This document shows, in pieces, positions 22,150 through 34,297 of a DNA stretch of 64,000 nt. The DNA is from Mesostigma viride (lineage: Eukaryota > Streptophyta > Mesostigmatophyceae > Mesostigmatales > Mesostigmataceae): positions 3,229,609 through 3,293,608 of the forward strand of contig RPFO01000027.1 of NCBI GenBank assembly GCA_009746045.1, in the 5' to 3' direction. Below the pieces are notes generated by a model. That model had not been told where the DNA came from and ran no database searches. It saw nothing but the letters and a program-made list of their open reading frames with translations. Both the position numbers and the translations under genes were made by a program. The first letter of the stretch is position 1; every line of letters begins with the position of its first letter.

Positions 22150-23492
22150 AAAAACTTGTACTCTATATCTATTGTGTCCTCGACCCTAGCCTGGGTCCAG
22201 TTGTCTAGCGGGTGCTGGGCGGCGGGGGCGGGGGGGGGCTTGGGGCGGGTCTCCACCGCCCTCGCCTCGGGATGAGCTTGTGCCGGCATGCAGGTCCTGG
22301 CGTGCTCCTCGCTCTCGGACCGCGACTGGGAGATGTGGGAGCACCCCGCTCGGACCTTGCCCCCGCCATGGAGCTCGTCGTACTCGAGGTAGTTCCTGCA
22401 CACGTACTCGAAGCTGCGCTTGCAGACGCGGGCATGTTCGTCCTTGCCTCCCATGTCTCGTGCGTCTCGTCGCACAAGTCGCACGCCATGATGTTCGTGT
22501 GGCTGAACACGAGGCCAGACATCACCCCATCCCGCGTGTACCACTTGCCGTCGACCAGGCGGAGCAGCGGCTTGTGGCAGATCGGACAATTAGTATGCTT
22601 TTTCTGCAGCATGCATAGTGTCGGCGCACCCGTTGCACAACAAGGGACGGCACGCGTGACCGCCGCCGATCTGGAACAACACGGGGTACTTGTCCTTCTC
22701 GCTGCTGAAGGCCTCGGAGCACACCACGCAGCACACCCTCGGGCCGCTGCGATGCCCCGCCGAGCCTTGGACAGCTCCGGCGGCGCTCGTCTTCGCCAGC
22801 TTGCGCCGCCAGAGGGAGCTCAGCTGATCCTCCGTCTCGTGGGCGGTGTGCGGGCAGCTGCCACTCGCACGAGCAGCCCACCGCGGAGGGTGTGTGCAAC
22901 GGCTCCCGCTTGCGCTTCTTGTGGTTGTGGCGTCCGAGAGTGCCGCTCACAAACACGCTCGAGACTCCCAGCGAAGCGACGGGCGGGAGGGGCCGGGCGC
23001 GGTGCCTCGCAGCAGACCTGCGACAGAAAGGCGCGGAACACCACGAGGGAACACTGTCAGACGAAGAAAAACAGCGGAGGGCCGGGGGCAACAAGCGAAA
23101 AAAGCGGGCGAAAAAAAAGGACTCACTGGGAGCCGGAGCTCGGCGGCGGCACGAGTTGGAGCTGGAGCGGGGGGCGGGGCGGCAGGGAGCACGCCCAACA
23201 TGAACGCGGTGTCGGCGGGGCGCGTCACCACGTCCTCGTCGTCTTCCACGTCGACGTATGCGAAGGAAAATCATAGGGCGACGAAAAACGCGAAAAAGTT
23301 TTGTCAGACGACGAAGAAACGCGAAAAAAACTCGTCGGGCGACGAAAAAACGCGAAAAAACTCGTCTGGCGACGAAAACTCACGTGCGTTGTCGACGTTG
23401 GGAGGCGTGTGCTGGTTGTAATGATCGTTGTTGTGGTACGCGTAATCGTCGCGAGCGTGAACGCTGTCGGTCGGCTGGTCGTTGTTGGCCAT
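22150..23492 (-). pseudogene. Candidate host gene with RING-type zinc finger, introns and frameshifts
   Basis: ATG at 23492 opens a 109-nt polar exon (MANNDQPTDSVHARDDY...) ending at a GTGAGT donor (23383). A second likely exon (DDEDVVTRPADTAFML..., about 23245-23130) ends at another GTGAGT. A third follows a pyrimidine tract ending CTGTCGCAG (near 23025). Downstream, CCVVC, GGGHACRPLLCNGC and, after a frame change at an A run, CPICHKP form a RING-like Cys/His series. A second Cys-rich segment has CDLC and VCKRSFEYVC. RING domains are usually ubiquitin-ligase modules. Two or more frame changes suggest decay, sequence error or missed introns. Exon borders are approximate. Confidence 0.5.
23267..23382. 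repeat. ~30-bp tandem repeat in presumed first intron
   Basis: About four units of GGCGACGAAAAAACGCGAAA type, directly after the GTGAGT donor of the RING-like gene. Confidence 0.85.
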
Positions 23493-23551
23493 CGCTAACA
23501 AGTTGCTGGTGGGGACAGAGTTTGGGTGTTTTAGACAGCGCTGAAGGATTG

Positions 23552-23579
23552 CCCCAAACACCCGTAGGTTTGGTAAATT
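23552..23579 (+). repeat. Left TIR of 10.7-kb element
   Basis: 28 bp, reverse complement of 34270-34297. Beyond it the ends differ for ~120-150 bp before inverted similarity resumes near 23699. Confidence 0.9.
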
Positions 23580-23698
23580 TGCATTTACCAAAACCAAATT
23601 TTTTGAGATATGCGTTTTTTGGTCTTCAATGACGCATATGGTTGGGAAAAACACCAAAACAATGTTCTGACAAAAAAAATTTCATGGCTTGTGTCAGA

Positions 23699-26600
23699 AA
23701 ATTGACGTGAAGGTGCTTTTCAGGGCATTTTGTGCCAAATATGACAAGCCAATTTTTCCTGACTGCAGTTTTGCTCATACATAGGCCCACATGTGGTGGT
23801 TAAGGTCTATCTAGTGCCCCAAGAGGGATTGCAAAGTTGCACATTTTTTGGATACCTGCAGGGGTCCCAACGGTGACGTCAAGTAGCATAAAAACCGCGG
23901 TTTTGCTCGGTTTTAGCCCATTTAGGCACCCTAGACCATGCAAATGAGCTCAGATTGCAGCCAAACTTGGCAGCCGCCCTTGTCATGCTAAAGAAAGAAC
24001 ATGTGCAAAGTTGCACATTTTTTGGATGCCTGCAGGGCACCCTGGGTGACGTCAAATAGCATAAAAACCGCATTTTTGCTCTGTTTTAGCCTGTTTAGGC
24101 ACCCTAGACCATGCAAATGAGCTCAGATTGCAGCCAAACTTGGCAGCTGCCCTTGCCATGCTGAACTAAGAACATGTGCAAAGCTGCACATGTTTTGGAT
24201 GCCTGCAGGGCACCCTGGGTGACGTCAAATAGCATAAAAACCGCATTTTTGCTCGGTTTCAGCCCATTTAGGCACCCTAGACCATGCAAATGAGCTCAGA
24301 TTGCAGCCAAACTTGGCAGCTGCCCTTGCCATGCTGAACAAGGAACATGTGCAAAGTTGCACATGTTTTGGATACCTGCAGGGCACCCTGGGTGACGCCA
24401 AGTAGCATAAAATTAATTGACGCGAAGGCGCAAATACGACATGTCAATTTTTCCTGGCTGCAGTTTTGCTCTAAACATGGCCCATATGCATGGTGGTTAA
24501 GGTCTCTCTAGTGCCCCAAGAGGGATTGCAGAGTTGCACATTTTTTGGATACCTGCAGGGGTCCCAACGGTGACGTTTAGTAGCATAAAAACCGCGATGT
24601 GGCACGATTTTAGCCTGTTTAGGCACCCTAGACCGTGCAAATGAGCTCAGATTGCAGCCAAACTTGGCAGCTGCCCTTGACATACTAACGAAAGAACATG
24701 AGCAAAGTTGCACATTTTTTGGATGCCTGCAGGGCACCCTGGGTGACGTCAAATAGCATAAAAACCGCATTTTTGCTCTGTTTTAGCCCGTTTAGACACC
24801 CTAGACCGTGCAAATGAGCTCAGATTGCAGCCAAACGTGGCAGCTGCCCTTGCCATGCTAAAGAAAGAACATGTGCAAAGTTGCACATGTTTTTGATGCC
24901 TGCAGGGCACCCTGGGTGATGTCAAATAGCATAAAAACCGCATTTTTGCTCGGTTTCAGCCCATTTAGGCACCCTAGACCATGCAAATGAGCTCAGATTG
25001 CAACCAAACTTGGCAGCTGCTCTTGCCATGCTGAATAAAGAACATGTGCAAAGTTGCACATGTTTTGGATACCTGCAGGGCACCCTGGGTGACGCCAAGT
25101 AGCATAAAATTAATTGACGCGAAGGCGCAAATACGACATGTCAATTTTTCCTGGCTGCAGTTTTGCTCTAAACATGGCCCATATGTGGTGGTTACGGTCT
25201 ATCTAGTCATTCAAGAGGGATTGCAAAGTTGTACATTTTTTGGATACCTGCAGGGGTCCCAACGGTGACGTCAAGTAGCATAAAAACCGCGATGTGGCAC
25301 GATTTTAGCCTGTTTAGGCACCCTAGACCATGCAAATGAGCTCAGATTGCAGCCAAACTTGGCAGCTACCCTTGCCATGCTGCAAAAAGCACATGTGCAA
25401 AGTTGCACATTTTTTGGATGCCTGCAGGGCACCCTGGGTGACGTCAAATAGCATAAAAACCGCATTTTTGCTCTGTTTTAGCCCATTTAGGCACCCTAGA
25501 CCATGCAAATGAGCTCAGATTGCAGCCAAACGTGGCAGCTGCCCTTGCCATGCTAAAGAAAGAACATGTGCAAAGTTGCACATGTTTTGGATACCTGAAG
25601 GGCACCCTGGGTGACGTCAAATAGCATAAAAACCGCATTTTTGCTCGGTTTCAGCCCATTTAGGCACCCTAGACCATGCAAATGAGCTCATATTGCAACC
25701 AAACTTGGCAGCTGCTCTTGCCATGCTGAACAAGGAACATGTGCAAAGTTGCACATGTTTTGGATACCTGCAGGGCACCCTGGGTGACGCCATGTAGCAT
25801 AAAATTAATTGACGCGAAGGCGCAAATACGACATGTCAATTTTTCCTGGCTGCAGTTTTGCTCTAGAAACATGGCCCATATGTGGTGGTTACGGTCTATC
25901 TAGTACCCCAAGAGGGATTGCAAAGTTGCACATTTTTTGGATACCTGCAGGGGTCCCAACGGTGACGTCAAGTAGCATAAAAACCGCGATGTGGCACGAT
26001 TTTAGCCTGTTTAGGCACCCTAGACCATGCAAATGAGCTCAGATTGCAGCCAAACTTGGCAGCTGCCCTTGCCATGCTGCAAAAAGCACATGAGCAAAGA
26101 TGCACATTTTTTGGATGCCTGCAGGGCACCCTGGGTGACGTCCAATAGCATAAAAACCGCATTTTTGCTCTGTTTTAGCCCATTTAGGCACCCTAGACCA
26201 TGCAAATGAGCTCAGATTGCAGCCAAACTTGGCAGCTGCCCTTGCCATGCTAAAGAAAGAACATGTGCAAAGTTGCACATTTTTTGGATGCCTGCAGGGC
26301 ACCCTGGGTGACGTCAAATAGCATAAAAACCGCATTTTTGCTCGGTTTTAGCCTGTTTAGGCACCTAGACCATGCAAGTGAGCTCATATTGCAGCCAAAC
26401 TTGGCAGCTGCCCTTGGCATGCTGAACGAAGAACATGTGCAAAGTTGCACATTTTTTGGATGCCTGCAGGGCACCCTGGGTGACGCCAAGTAGCATAAAA
26501 TTAATTGACGTCATCGCAAATACGACATGTCAATTTTTCCTAGATGCAGTTTTGCTCATACATAGGCCCATACGTGGTAGTTAAGGTCCATCTAGTGCCC

Positions 26601-28622
26601 CAAGAGGGATTGCAAAGTTGCACACTTTTTGGATACCTGCAGGGGTCCCAACGGTGACGTCAAGTAGCATAAAAACCGCGGTTTTGCTCGGTTTTAGCCC
26701 GTTTAGGCACCCTAGACCGTGCAAATGAGCTCAGATTGCAGCCAAACTTGGCAGATGCCCTTGCCATGCTAACGAAAGAACATGTGCAAAGTTGCACATG
26801 TTTTGGATGCCTGCAGGGCACCCTGGGTGACGTCAAATAGCATAAAAACCGCATTTTTGCTCGGTTTCAGCCCATTTAGGCACCCTAGACCATGCAAATG
26901 AGCTCAGATTGCAACCAAACTTGGCAGCTGCTCTTGACATGCTGAACATGGAACATGTGCAAAGTTGCACATGTTTTGGATACCTGCAGGGCACCCTGGG
27001 TGACGCCAAGTAGCATAAAATTAATTGACGCGAAGGCGCAAATACGACATGTCAATTTTTCCTAGATGCAGTTTTGCTCATACATAGGCCCATACGTGGT
27101 AGTTAAGGTCCATCTATCACCCCAAGAGGGATTGCAAAGTTGCACACTTTTTGGATACCTGCAGGGGTCCCAACGGTGACGTCAAGTAGCATAAATACCG
27201 CGGTTTTGCTCGGTTTTAGCCCGTTTAGGCACCGTAGACCGTGCAAATGAGCTCAGATTGCAGCCAAACTTGGCAGCTGCCCTTGCCATGCTGCAAAAAG
27301 CACATGTGCAAAGTTGCACATTTTTTGGATGCCTGCAGGGCACCCTGGGTGACGTCAAATAGCATAAAAACCGCATTTTTGCTCGGTTTCAGCCCATTTA
27401 GGCACCCTAGACCATGCAAATGAGCTCAGATTGCAGCCAAACTTGGCAGCTGCCCTTGCCATGCTGCAAAAAGCACATGTGCAAAGTTGCACATTTTTTG
27501 GATGCCTGCAGGGCACCCTGGGTGACGTCAAATAGCATAAAAACCGCATTTTTGCTCGGTTTTAGCCTGTTTAGGCACCCTAGACCATGCAAATGAGCTC
27601 AGATTGCAGCCAAACTTGGCAGCTGCCCTTGCCATGCTGAACAAAGAACATGTGCAAAGTTGCACATGTTTTGGATGCCTGCAGGGCACCCTGGGTGACG
27701 CCAAGTAGCATATTAAATTAATTGACGTGAAGGCGCAAATACGACATGTCAATTTTTCCTAGATGCAGTTTTGCTCATACATAGGCCCATACGTGGTAGT
27801 TAAGGTCCATCTATCACCCCAAGAGGGATTGCAAAGTTGCACACTTTTTGGATACCTGCAGGGGTCCCAACGGTGACGTCAAGTAGCATAAATACCGCGG
27901 TTTTGCTCGGTTTTAGCCCGTTTAGGCACCGTAGACCGTGCAAATGAGCTCAGATTGCAGCCAAACTTGGCAGCTGCCCTTGCCATGCTGCAAAAAGCAC
28001 ATGCGCAAAGTTGCACATTTTTTGGATGCCTGCAGGGCACCCTCGGTGACGTCAAGTAGCATAAAAACCGCGGTTTTGCTCTGTTTTAGCCCGTTTAGGC
28101 ACCCTAGACCGTGCAAATGAGCTCAGATTGCAGCCAAACTTGGCAGCTGCCCTTGCCATGCTGAAACACGAACATGTGCAAAGTTGCACATGTTTTGGAT
28201 ACCTGCAGGGCACCCTGGGTGACATCAAGCAGCATAAAAATAATTGACGTGAAAGGTGCAAATACGACATGTCAATTTTTCCTAGCTGCAGTTTTGCTCT
28301 TACATAGGCCCATATGTGGTGGTTAAGGTCTCTCTAGTACCCCAAGAGGGATTGCAGAGTTGCACATTTTTTGAATACCTGCAGGGGTCCCAACGGTGAC
28401 GTTTAGTAGCATAAAAACCACGATGTCGCACGATTTTAGCCCGCTTAGGCACCGTAGACCATGCAAATGAGCTCCTGAAGATTGCAGCCAAACTCGGCAG
28501 CTGCCCTTGGTATGCTGCAAAAAGCACATTTGCAACGTTGCACATTTTTGGATACCTGCAGGGCACCCTGGCTGATGCCAAGTAGCATAAGATTATTTGA
28601 CGTGAAGGCGCGAATACGACAT
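23699..28622 (+). repeat. ~173-bp satellite array, left arm, with higher-order structure
   Basis: About 28 units with 173-bp spacing. Most share GACCATGCAAATGAGCTCAG, a dyad ACATGTGCAA-AG-TTGCACATGT and TGACGTCA. A distinct variant (ATACGACATGTCAATTTTTC) recurs about every 690-700 bp or 520 bp, that is every four or three units. Open frames here are repeat artefacts. Confidence 0.95.
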
Positions 28623-28626
28623 TTCA

Positions 28627-29382
28627 AATGGGTGGGTGGGTGGGTGGTACGTGGGTGGCCCGTGGGTAGGTGCAGGTGGGTAGGTGCAGGTGGGTGGGTG
28701 CGTGGGTGGGCGGGTGGGTGTGTGGGTGGGCGGGTTGGTGGGTGGGTGGGTGGGTGGGTGGGTGGGTGGGTGGGTGGGTGGGTGGGTGGGTGGGTGGGTG
28801 GGTGGGTGGGTGGGTGGGTGGGTGGGTGGGTGGGTGGGTGGGTGGGTGGGTGGGTGGGTGGGTGGGTGCGTGGGTGGGTGGGTGGGTGGGTGGGTGGGTG
28901 GCCGGTGGGTGGGTGGGTGGCCGGTGGGTGGGTGGTGGGTGGGTGGGTGGGTGGGTGGGTGGGTGGGTGGGTGGGTGGGTGGGTGGGTGGGTGGGTGGGT
29001 GGGTGGGTGGGTGGGTGGGTGGGTGGGTGGGTGGGTGGGTGGGTGGGTGGGTGGGTGGGTGGTGGGTGGGTGGGTGGGTGGGTGGGTGGGTGGGTGGCCG
29101 GTGGGTGGGTGGGTGGCCGGTGGGTGGGTGGGTGGGTGGGTGGGTGGGTGGGTGGGTGGGTGGGTGGGTGGGTGGGTGGGTGGGTGGGTGGGTGGGTGGG
29201 TGGGTGGGTGGGTGGGGGGGGGGGGGCGGGCGGGCGGGCGGGGGGCGGCGGGCGGGCGGGCGGGCGGGCGGGCGGGCGGGCGGGCGGGCGGGCGGGCGGG
29301 CGGGTGGGCGGGCGGGCGGGCGGGCGGGCGGGCGGGCGGGTGGGTGGGTGGGTGGGTGGGTGGGTGGGTGGGTGGGTGGGTG
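28627..29382 (+). repeat. GGGT / GGGC simple-repeat tract
   Basis: About 600 bp of GGGT with occasional GGCC variants, then ~120 bp of GGGC and GGGT again. All frames stay open on both strands without meaning. G runs could form quadruplexes. It is not the usual TTTAGGG or TTAGGG telomere unit. Confidence 0.97.
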
Positions 29383-31608
29383 CCGTCGGGAGGCCTGCCT
29401 CTGTTAGTACTTAGTCTACGCATTACCCAATCGAGCATATGTGCTCGCATGAGTGAGTCTCACACAGCTGGATGGCCGCTACAGTTGTGGATAGGGATTG
29501 GTGTGCCTCACACAACGATAAATCTATAGATAGGCCCTAATAAGATGTTGCAATGTACTATCACCTAAAAATGCTTCCCCACATCAATTAACATGTTCAT
29601 CATTGCAAATAAAGCGAATTTCTTCCTGCCACTGTGGTAAGCAACGGACTGTGGTAACGGCCACTCGGCCAGCCCAATGCTTAACCAAAAGTACGCCAAG
29701 AAAGTGCAGGGCTAAGTTTGATTTCCTCCTCAGGGTCCACGCCTGGTCATGCTGCATGCGCACTTAAGCCCATATTTTTTAACAGCTTCAGCCTCGAAAA
29801 CACCCGCCCTTCTTACCTTTTGATTGCCTCGATCGCGTGTCACAATAGGACAACTGGTCATCACCGCCATCGGGGTCAAGGTTCGACCACTTCCGGTCCA
29901 GTCTGCAATCCCATTGCCCGAAACTTCATTTCACCAGGAATAGGTTCCGCGACTGCACATTTCCAATGGATGGTGCCGAGAATGCCAACATAGCCGTTCT
30001 CGTGAGCATCACCAGCAGCTTGCAGTATTCAGCTGCTCAAGTTCGATTCATCAAGGGCCTGCACGAGTTGCAAAATTGATCAGCAGCCAGTCCTCGTGCT
30101 CGCACGGGAAAAAAAGAATTTCCCCTTGAGAAAATGCCAAAACATTCATTATTATTATAACAGCAGATCTGTAAATATACTCGAACTCTCGGTTGGTCAG
30201 CGCGCTACCTTTCACCGTACTTCCGCGGTGTGGTATTAGCCAAGCCAGCAACCGGACTTTCTCCCGTCATGCAGTGTCTCTAGATGTTTAATAGCAACAT
30301 TCCAGGACGCAAGAGAACCCATTACCCCAGGACCTCCGAAGTATGTCATTCTGCCAGCTGCCTATAAATAAAACCTCTTCGAAACGACTGAGCAACGAAA
30401 ACTAAACCGTTGACCAACGACCAATTCGGCATTACTCATTGATGGCAAATAAAATAGACATGGTTTGAGCCGGAATGGGTAGTCCTCTGCCGAATTCGCA
30501 TGTTGCCGTCTATACGACTATACAGATTCATAGCATTGCGACGAACAATCCTTCGACGTTGCTTGGCAGTTGGCTGCTTGTGAAATGGCGGCTTTTGGGC
30601 AGGGGCCACTGCGACCACGTGCATGTCCTGTCCAGTTTACTGTGTCCTCGTGTCGCATCACGAGTCTGTCAATTATTTGTTTGTACAGTCTGTCATTATT
30701 AGGTATCGTACAATGCTGGCTATATTTTGTCTCGACTCACCAGGCCGAGGCCTGGCCTCGTCCTCGTCCGACCTGTCAATTATGTCAATTATGTCAATTA
30801 TGTCAATTATTTGTTTGCGTAAACTTTTGCTAGACTTTCAATATTAAAGTTTTATTTTCCAAGGAAAATCACTAAAATCTGCACTTTCTAAGGGCTTTGA
30901 TACCAAGACCTAGTAATTTTGACTATGTAGTTTTGACCATGTAACTACGTAAGATTCTAATACTTTACAAATGCTCCCAAACAAATAATTGACATAATTG
31001 ACATAATTGACATAATTGACATAATTGACAGGCTGGCCAACCAGGCGGTGCGTGCCAGCGTGCACGGGCACTGCGTATGCAGAAGGTGCCGGGGCTGGTG
31101 TGAATTATGCAGCCTGCAATACCATCCCAGCACTCGGGCAGCAATTTTCTCGCATAGCCGTCGTAAGTTAAAGGTGCTCTATAAGCGACACGCGAGGCTG
31201 AGCGAGAATGCTAGACATTCGATTAATATTGATGGCGGTTGCCTTGCTGACAGAAGGCGTACGATGCGCGCGATCGGTCGAATTCTCCGAATGGCCGCAG
31301 TCACCGAAACCTTGGGTGATAGCGGTCTTGCCGGCCGCTGTCGTCGCAGTATTTCTGTTGTGATCATAATACTTAATTAGGCCCCACCGTCTAGGTAATC
31401 TAGTCGCTCTACACGTAAGCCAGCCTTTATTTCAATGCACAAGGCAACACATTTCCATCACCATTCATCTTCATCATCCTGAACGACTCGAACACGCGGA
31501 CAAGATAACGGCAGGCTCGAGCTACCATGGTCCGGATTCTCCCGATTTCTGGCCTGCGCTGGTTGTCTCCTTGATAATACTTAATATTGCTTTTGGTGGG
31601 ATTTTGCG
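29383..31608. other. Interior of 10.7-kb element, mostly unassigned
   Basis: No convincing gene. Contains one MITE-like inverted repeat (30764-31032). Other open frames show no recognisable domain. Confidence 0.5.
30764..31032. repeat. MITE-like inverted repeat with tandem TGTCAATTA ends
   Basis: Left end has four copies of TGTCAATTA followed by TTTGTTTG; right end is the reverse complement with five copies. AT-rich core of about 165 bp, no ORF. No clear target duplication. A further CTGTCAATTATTTGTTTG lies at 30665. Confidence 0.7.
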
Positions 31609-32402
31609 ATGCACGTGTTTTGGATGGGCCACATGTTGGCGCAGGTTATTGACTTGGATGGGCCAACCCCAGATTCCATCGTGGTTGCGCCATATCACGC
31701 CAGCTCGTGGACCGGGCAGTTCAATAAGGTGCACCTGGGGGCAGGGTCGGCCAGTGGGCAAAGCAACCAGGGGTTAGTTGTTCCATATAACGACATTGTT
31801 TTGCAACACTGGACCGTTGGAAATGGGGCGGTAGTCCATACGCCAAAGCTGACGGGGGCAAGGAAGCTCAACCAAGGGACGCTAGATGCCTTGAAGCTTC
31901 ATCCTGACATTGACTTTGAGGGGTACAAGACAGTGCAAGCCTCAGAACGTACGACCCAGGTGGCATGTGAATCTTACTTCCGTGAGAGAGGGAGTGCTGC
32001 ATTGCTATAGGCATGCGGACATGCGCACTCTTTTTAGCGGGCAAGCCAAGAAGGCAAAAGAGGTTCCATGGGTGGGTTACAAAGGTGGGCCATGCTTTCA
32101 AACTTGTATGGAGTGATGGGCAGTATGAGGAGTATAGCAAGCTAGAGGACGTGCTGAAATTTGTGTGTGGGTGCCCTTACGGTGTAAATGCTTTTGGCCG
32201 TGAGCAAGTCTTGCAGCAGTACCAAGTTGACAATGGTGCTGGCAGTTCTACGGGAGCTCCTGCTGTGCCTCCGGTGTGTAATGCCACCACAGTCGACATC
32301 CACCACGATGTCCACTCAAGTGACGATGAATCGGATATGGAAAACATTGATGACATTAGTGTAGACAGTGATGATGAGGCGGATGAGGCGGAGCGCGATT
32401 GA
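31609..32402 (+). pseudogene. Broken gene inside 10.7-kb element, Tudor/chromo-like C-terminal part
   Basis: Two consecutive frames: 31609-32010 (134 codons, ATG start) and 32013-32402 (130 codons). The second has FHGWVTKVGHAFKLVWSDGQYEEYSKLEDV, shaped like Tudor/chromo-type barrels (aromatic residues, DG turn), then an acidic Ser/Asp/Glu tail (SSDDESDMENIDD). The first part (PYHASSWTGQFNKVHLGAG...) is not recognised. The frames may be one gene split by a frameshift or intron near 32000. As the only substantial coding region of the element it may be transposition-related or captured cargo. Confidence 0.4.
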
Positions 32403-32526
32403 TCATAATAGGCTGGTGGCGCAGCATGCGCACGCCTTGGTAATGGTGTCGTCATGATTCCCTGCCTATCCATGTTTTTTAATGTGCCTATACCTCATGC
32501 ACACACGTTTTTGATTTATTGATTTC

Positions 32527-32558
32527 ATGTCATGTCATGTCATGTCATGTCATGTCAA
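32527..32558. repeat. (CATGT)n pentanucleotide repeat
   Basis: Six TCATG units in a row. Confidence 0.95.
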
Positions 32559-32689
32559 TATATCAATTAATGGTTGGCACGGGGCCATGTGTCAATTGCG
32601 CAAAGATAGCTAATATGTGAAATCCATTGATTGGCCAGTACTGAGCATGCATGGACTTGTGTTCTTTTTGCAATATGGAAAGTTAGGGT

Positions 32690-34160
32690 GAAATCCAAGC
32701 TCATTTGCATGGTCTAGGGTGCTTGAACGGACTAAAACCGAGCAAAAATGCGGTTTTTATGCTATTTGACGTCACCCAGGGTGCCCTGCAGGCATCCAAA
32801 ACATGTGCAACTTTGCACATGTTCTTTTTTCATCATGGCAAGGGCAGCTGCCAAGTATGGCTGCAATCTGAGCTCATTTGCATGGTCTAGGGTGCCTAAA
32901 TGGGCTACAACCGCGGTTTTTATGCTACTTGACGTCACCCAGGGTGCCCTGCAGGTATCCAAAACATGTGCAACTTTGCACACGTGCTTTTTGCAGCATG
33001 TCAAGAGCAGCTGCCAAGTTTGGCTGCAATCTGAGCTCATTTGCATGGTCTAGGGTGCCTAAATGGGCTAAAACCGAGCAAAAATGCGGATTTTATGCTA
33101 CTTGGCGTCACCCAGGGTGCCCTGCAGGCATCCAAAACATGTGCAACTTTGCCCATGTTCGTTTTGCAGCATTGCAAGGGCAGCTGCCAAGTTTGGCTCC
33201 AATCTGAGCCCATTTGCATGGTCTAGGGTGCCTAAATGGGCTAAAACCGAGCAAAACCGCGGTTTTTATGCTAGTTGACGTCACCCAGGGTGCCCTGCAG
33301 GCATCCAAAAAATGTGCAACTTTGCACATGTGCTTTTTGCAGCATGGCAAGGGCAGCTGCCAAGTTTGGCTGCAATCTGAGCTCATTTGCATGGTCTAGG
33401 GTGCCTAAACAGGCTAAAATCGTGCCACATCGCGGTTTTTATGCTACTTGACGTCACCGTTGGGACCCCTGCAGGTATCCAAAAAATGTGCAACTTTGCA
33501 ATCCCTCTTGGGGTACTAGATAGACCTTAACCACCACATATGAGTCATATTTAGATCAAAACTGCAGCCAGGAAAAATTGACATGTCGTATTTGCGCCTT
33601 CGCGTCAATTAATTTTATGCTACTTGGCGTCACCCAGGGTGCCCTGCAGGCATCCAAAACATGTGCAACTTTGCACATGTTCTTTATTCAGCATGGCACG
33701 GGCATCTGCCAAGTTTGGCTGCAATCTGAGCTCGTTTGCATGGTCTAGGGTGCCTAAATGGGCTAAAACAGAGCAAAAACGCGGTTTTTATGCTAGTTGA
33801 CGTCACCCAGGGTGCCCTGCAGGTATCCAAAAAATGTGCAACTTTGCACATGTTCTTTTTTCAGCATGGCAAGGGCAGCTGCCAAGTTTGGCTGCAATCT
33901 GAGCTCATTTGCACGGTCTAGGGTGCCTAAACAGGCTAAAACAGAGCAAAAATGCGGTTTTTATGCTACTTGACGTCACCGTTGGGACCCCTGCAGGTAT
34001 CCAAAAAATGTGCAACTTTGCAATCCCTCTTGGGGCACTAGATAGACCTTAAGCACCACATATGGGCCTATGTATGAGCAAAACTGCAGTCAGGAAAAAT
34101 TGACATGTCATATTTGGCACAAAATGCCCTGAAAAGCACCTTCACGTCAATTTCGTCAAG
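32690..34160 (-). repeat. ~173-bp satellite array, right arm, inverted
   Basis: About eight units of the same satellite in opposite orientation to the left arm (for example spacing 32878, 33041, 33214), including two copies of the ATACGACATGTC variant. Confidence 0.95.
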
Positions 34161-34269
34161 GGGGGGGTAAGGTTTTTTGGTCCAAATACATTTCTCGAGG
34201 CATCCTGCACCAAGTATGAGCCAGACAAGCAAAAATATTCAGTTTTTAAAATTTTACCAAAAATGTGGT

Positions 34270-34297
34270 AATTTACCAAACCTACGGGTGTTTGGGG
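34270..34297 (-). repeat. Right TIR of 10.7-kb element
   Basis: Reverse complement of 23552-23579, followed by TTG and then D2. Confidence 0.9.

Larger units (their letters stand above)
23552..34297. mobile_element. 10.7-kb TIR element with inverted satellite arms
   Basis: Ends are inverted repeats starting CCCCAAACACCCGTAG, 28 bp. TTG flanks both sides (23549-23551, 34298-34300). The other copy of the surrounding segment reads AAGGATTGGTGGTAGG at 10721-10736 with no insert, an empty site consistent with a 3-bp target duplication. Inside: a ~4.9-kb array of ~173-bp satellite, a GGGT/GGGC tract, about 3.3 kb of mostly unique sequence with a broken gene, then ~1.5 kb of the same satellite in reverse orientation. 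No transposase recognised, so the superfamily is open. A 3-bp duplication occurs in CACTA, Harbinger and some rarer groups. Confidence 0.85.

Noticed and set aside
23879-28627. Many 60-100-residue Cys-containing open frames spaced 173 bases apart
   Set aside because: They are the same satellite unit read repeatedly, on both strands, with no gene-like context.
28627-29382. Telomeric repeat
   Set aside because: The unit is GGGT/GGGC, not a known telomere unit, and it is internal to a TIR element.
28482-29529. Long Gly/Trp/Val-rich and Pro/Thr/His-rich open frames in several frames on both strands
   Set aside because: Produced by the GGGT/GGGC simple repeat; every frame is open and no non-repetitive domain is attached.
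23552-34297. Polinton/Maverick or giant-virus insertion
   Set aside because: No DNA polymerase B, packaging ATPase, capsid or integrase is visible, and the target duplication looks like 3 bp, not 6.
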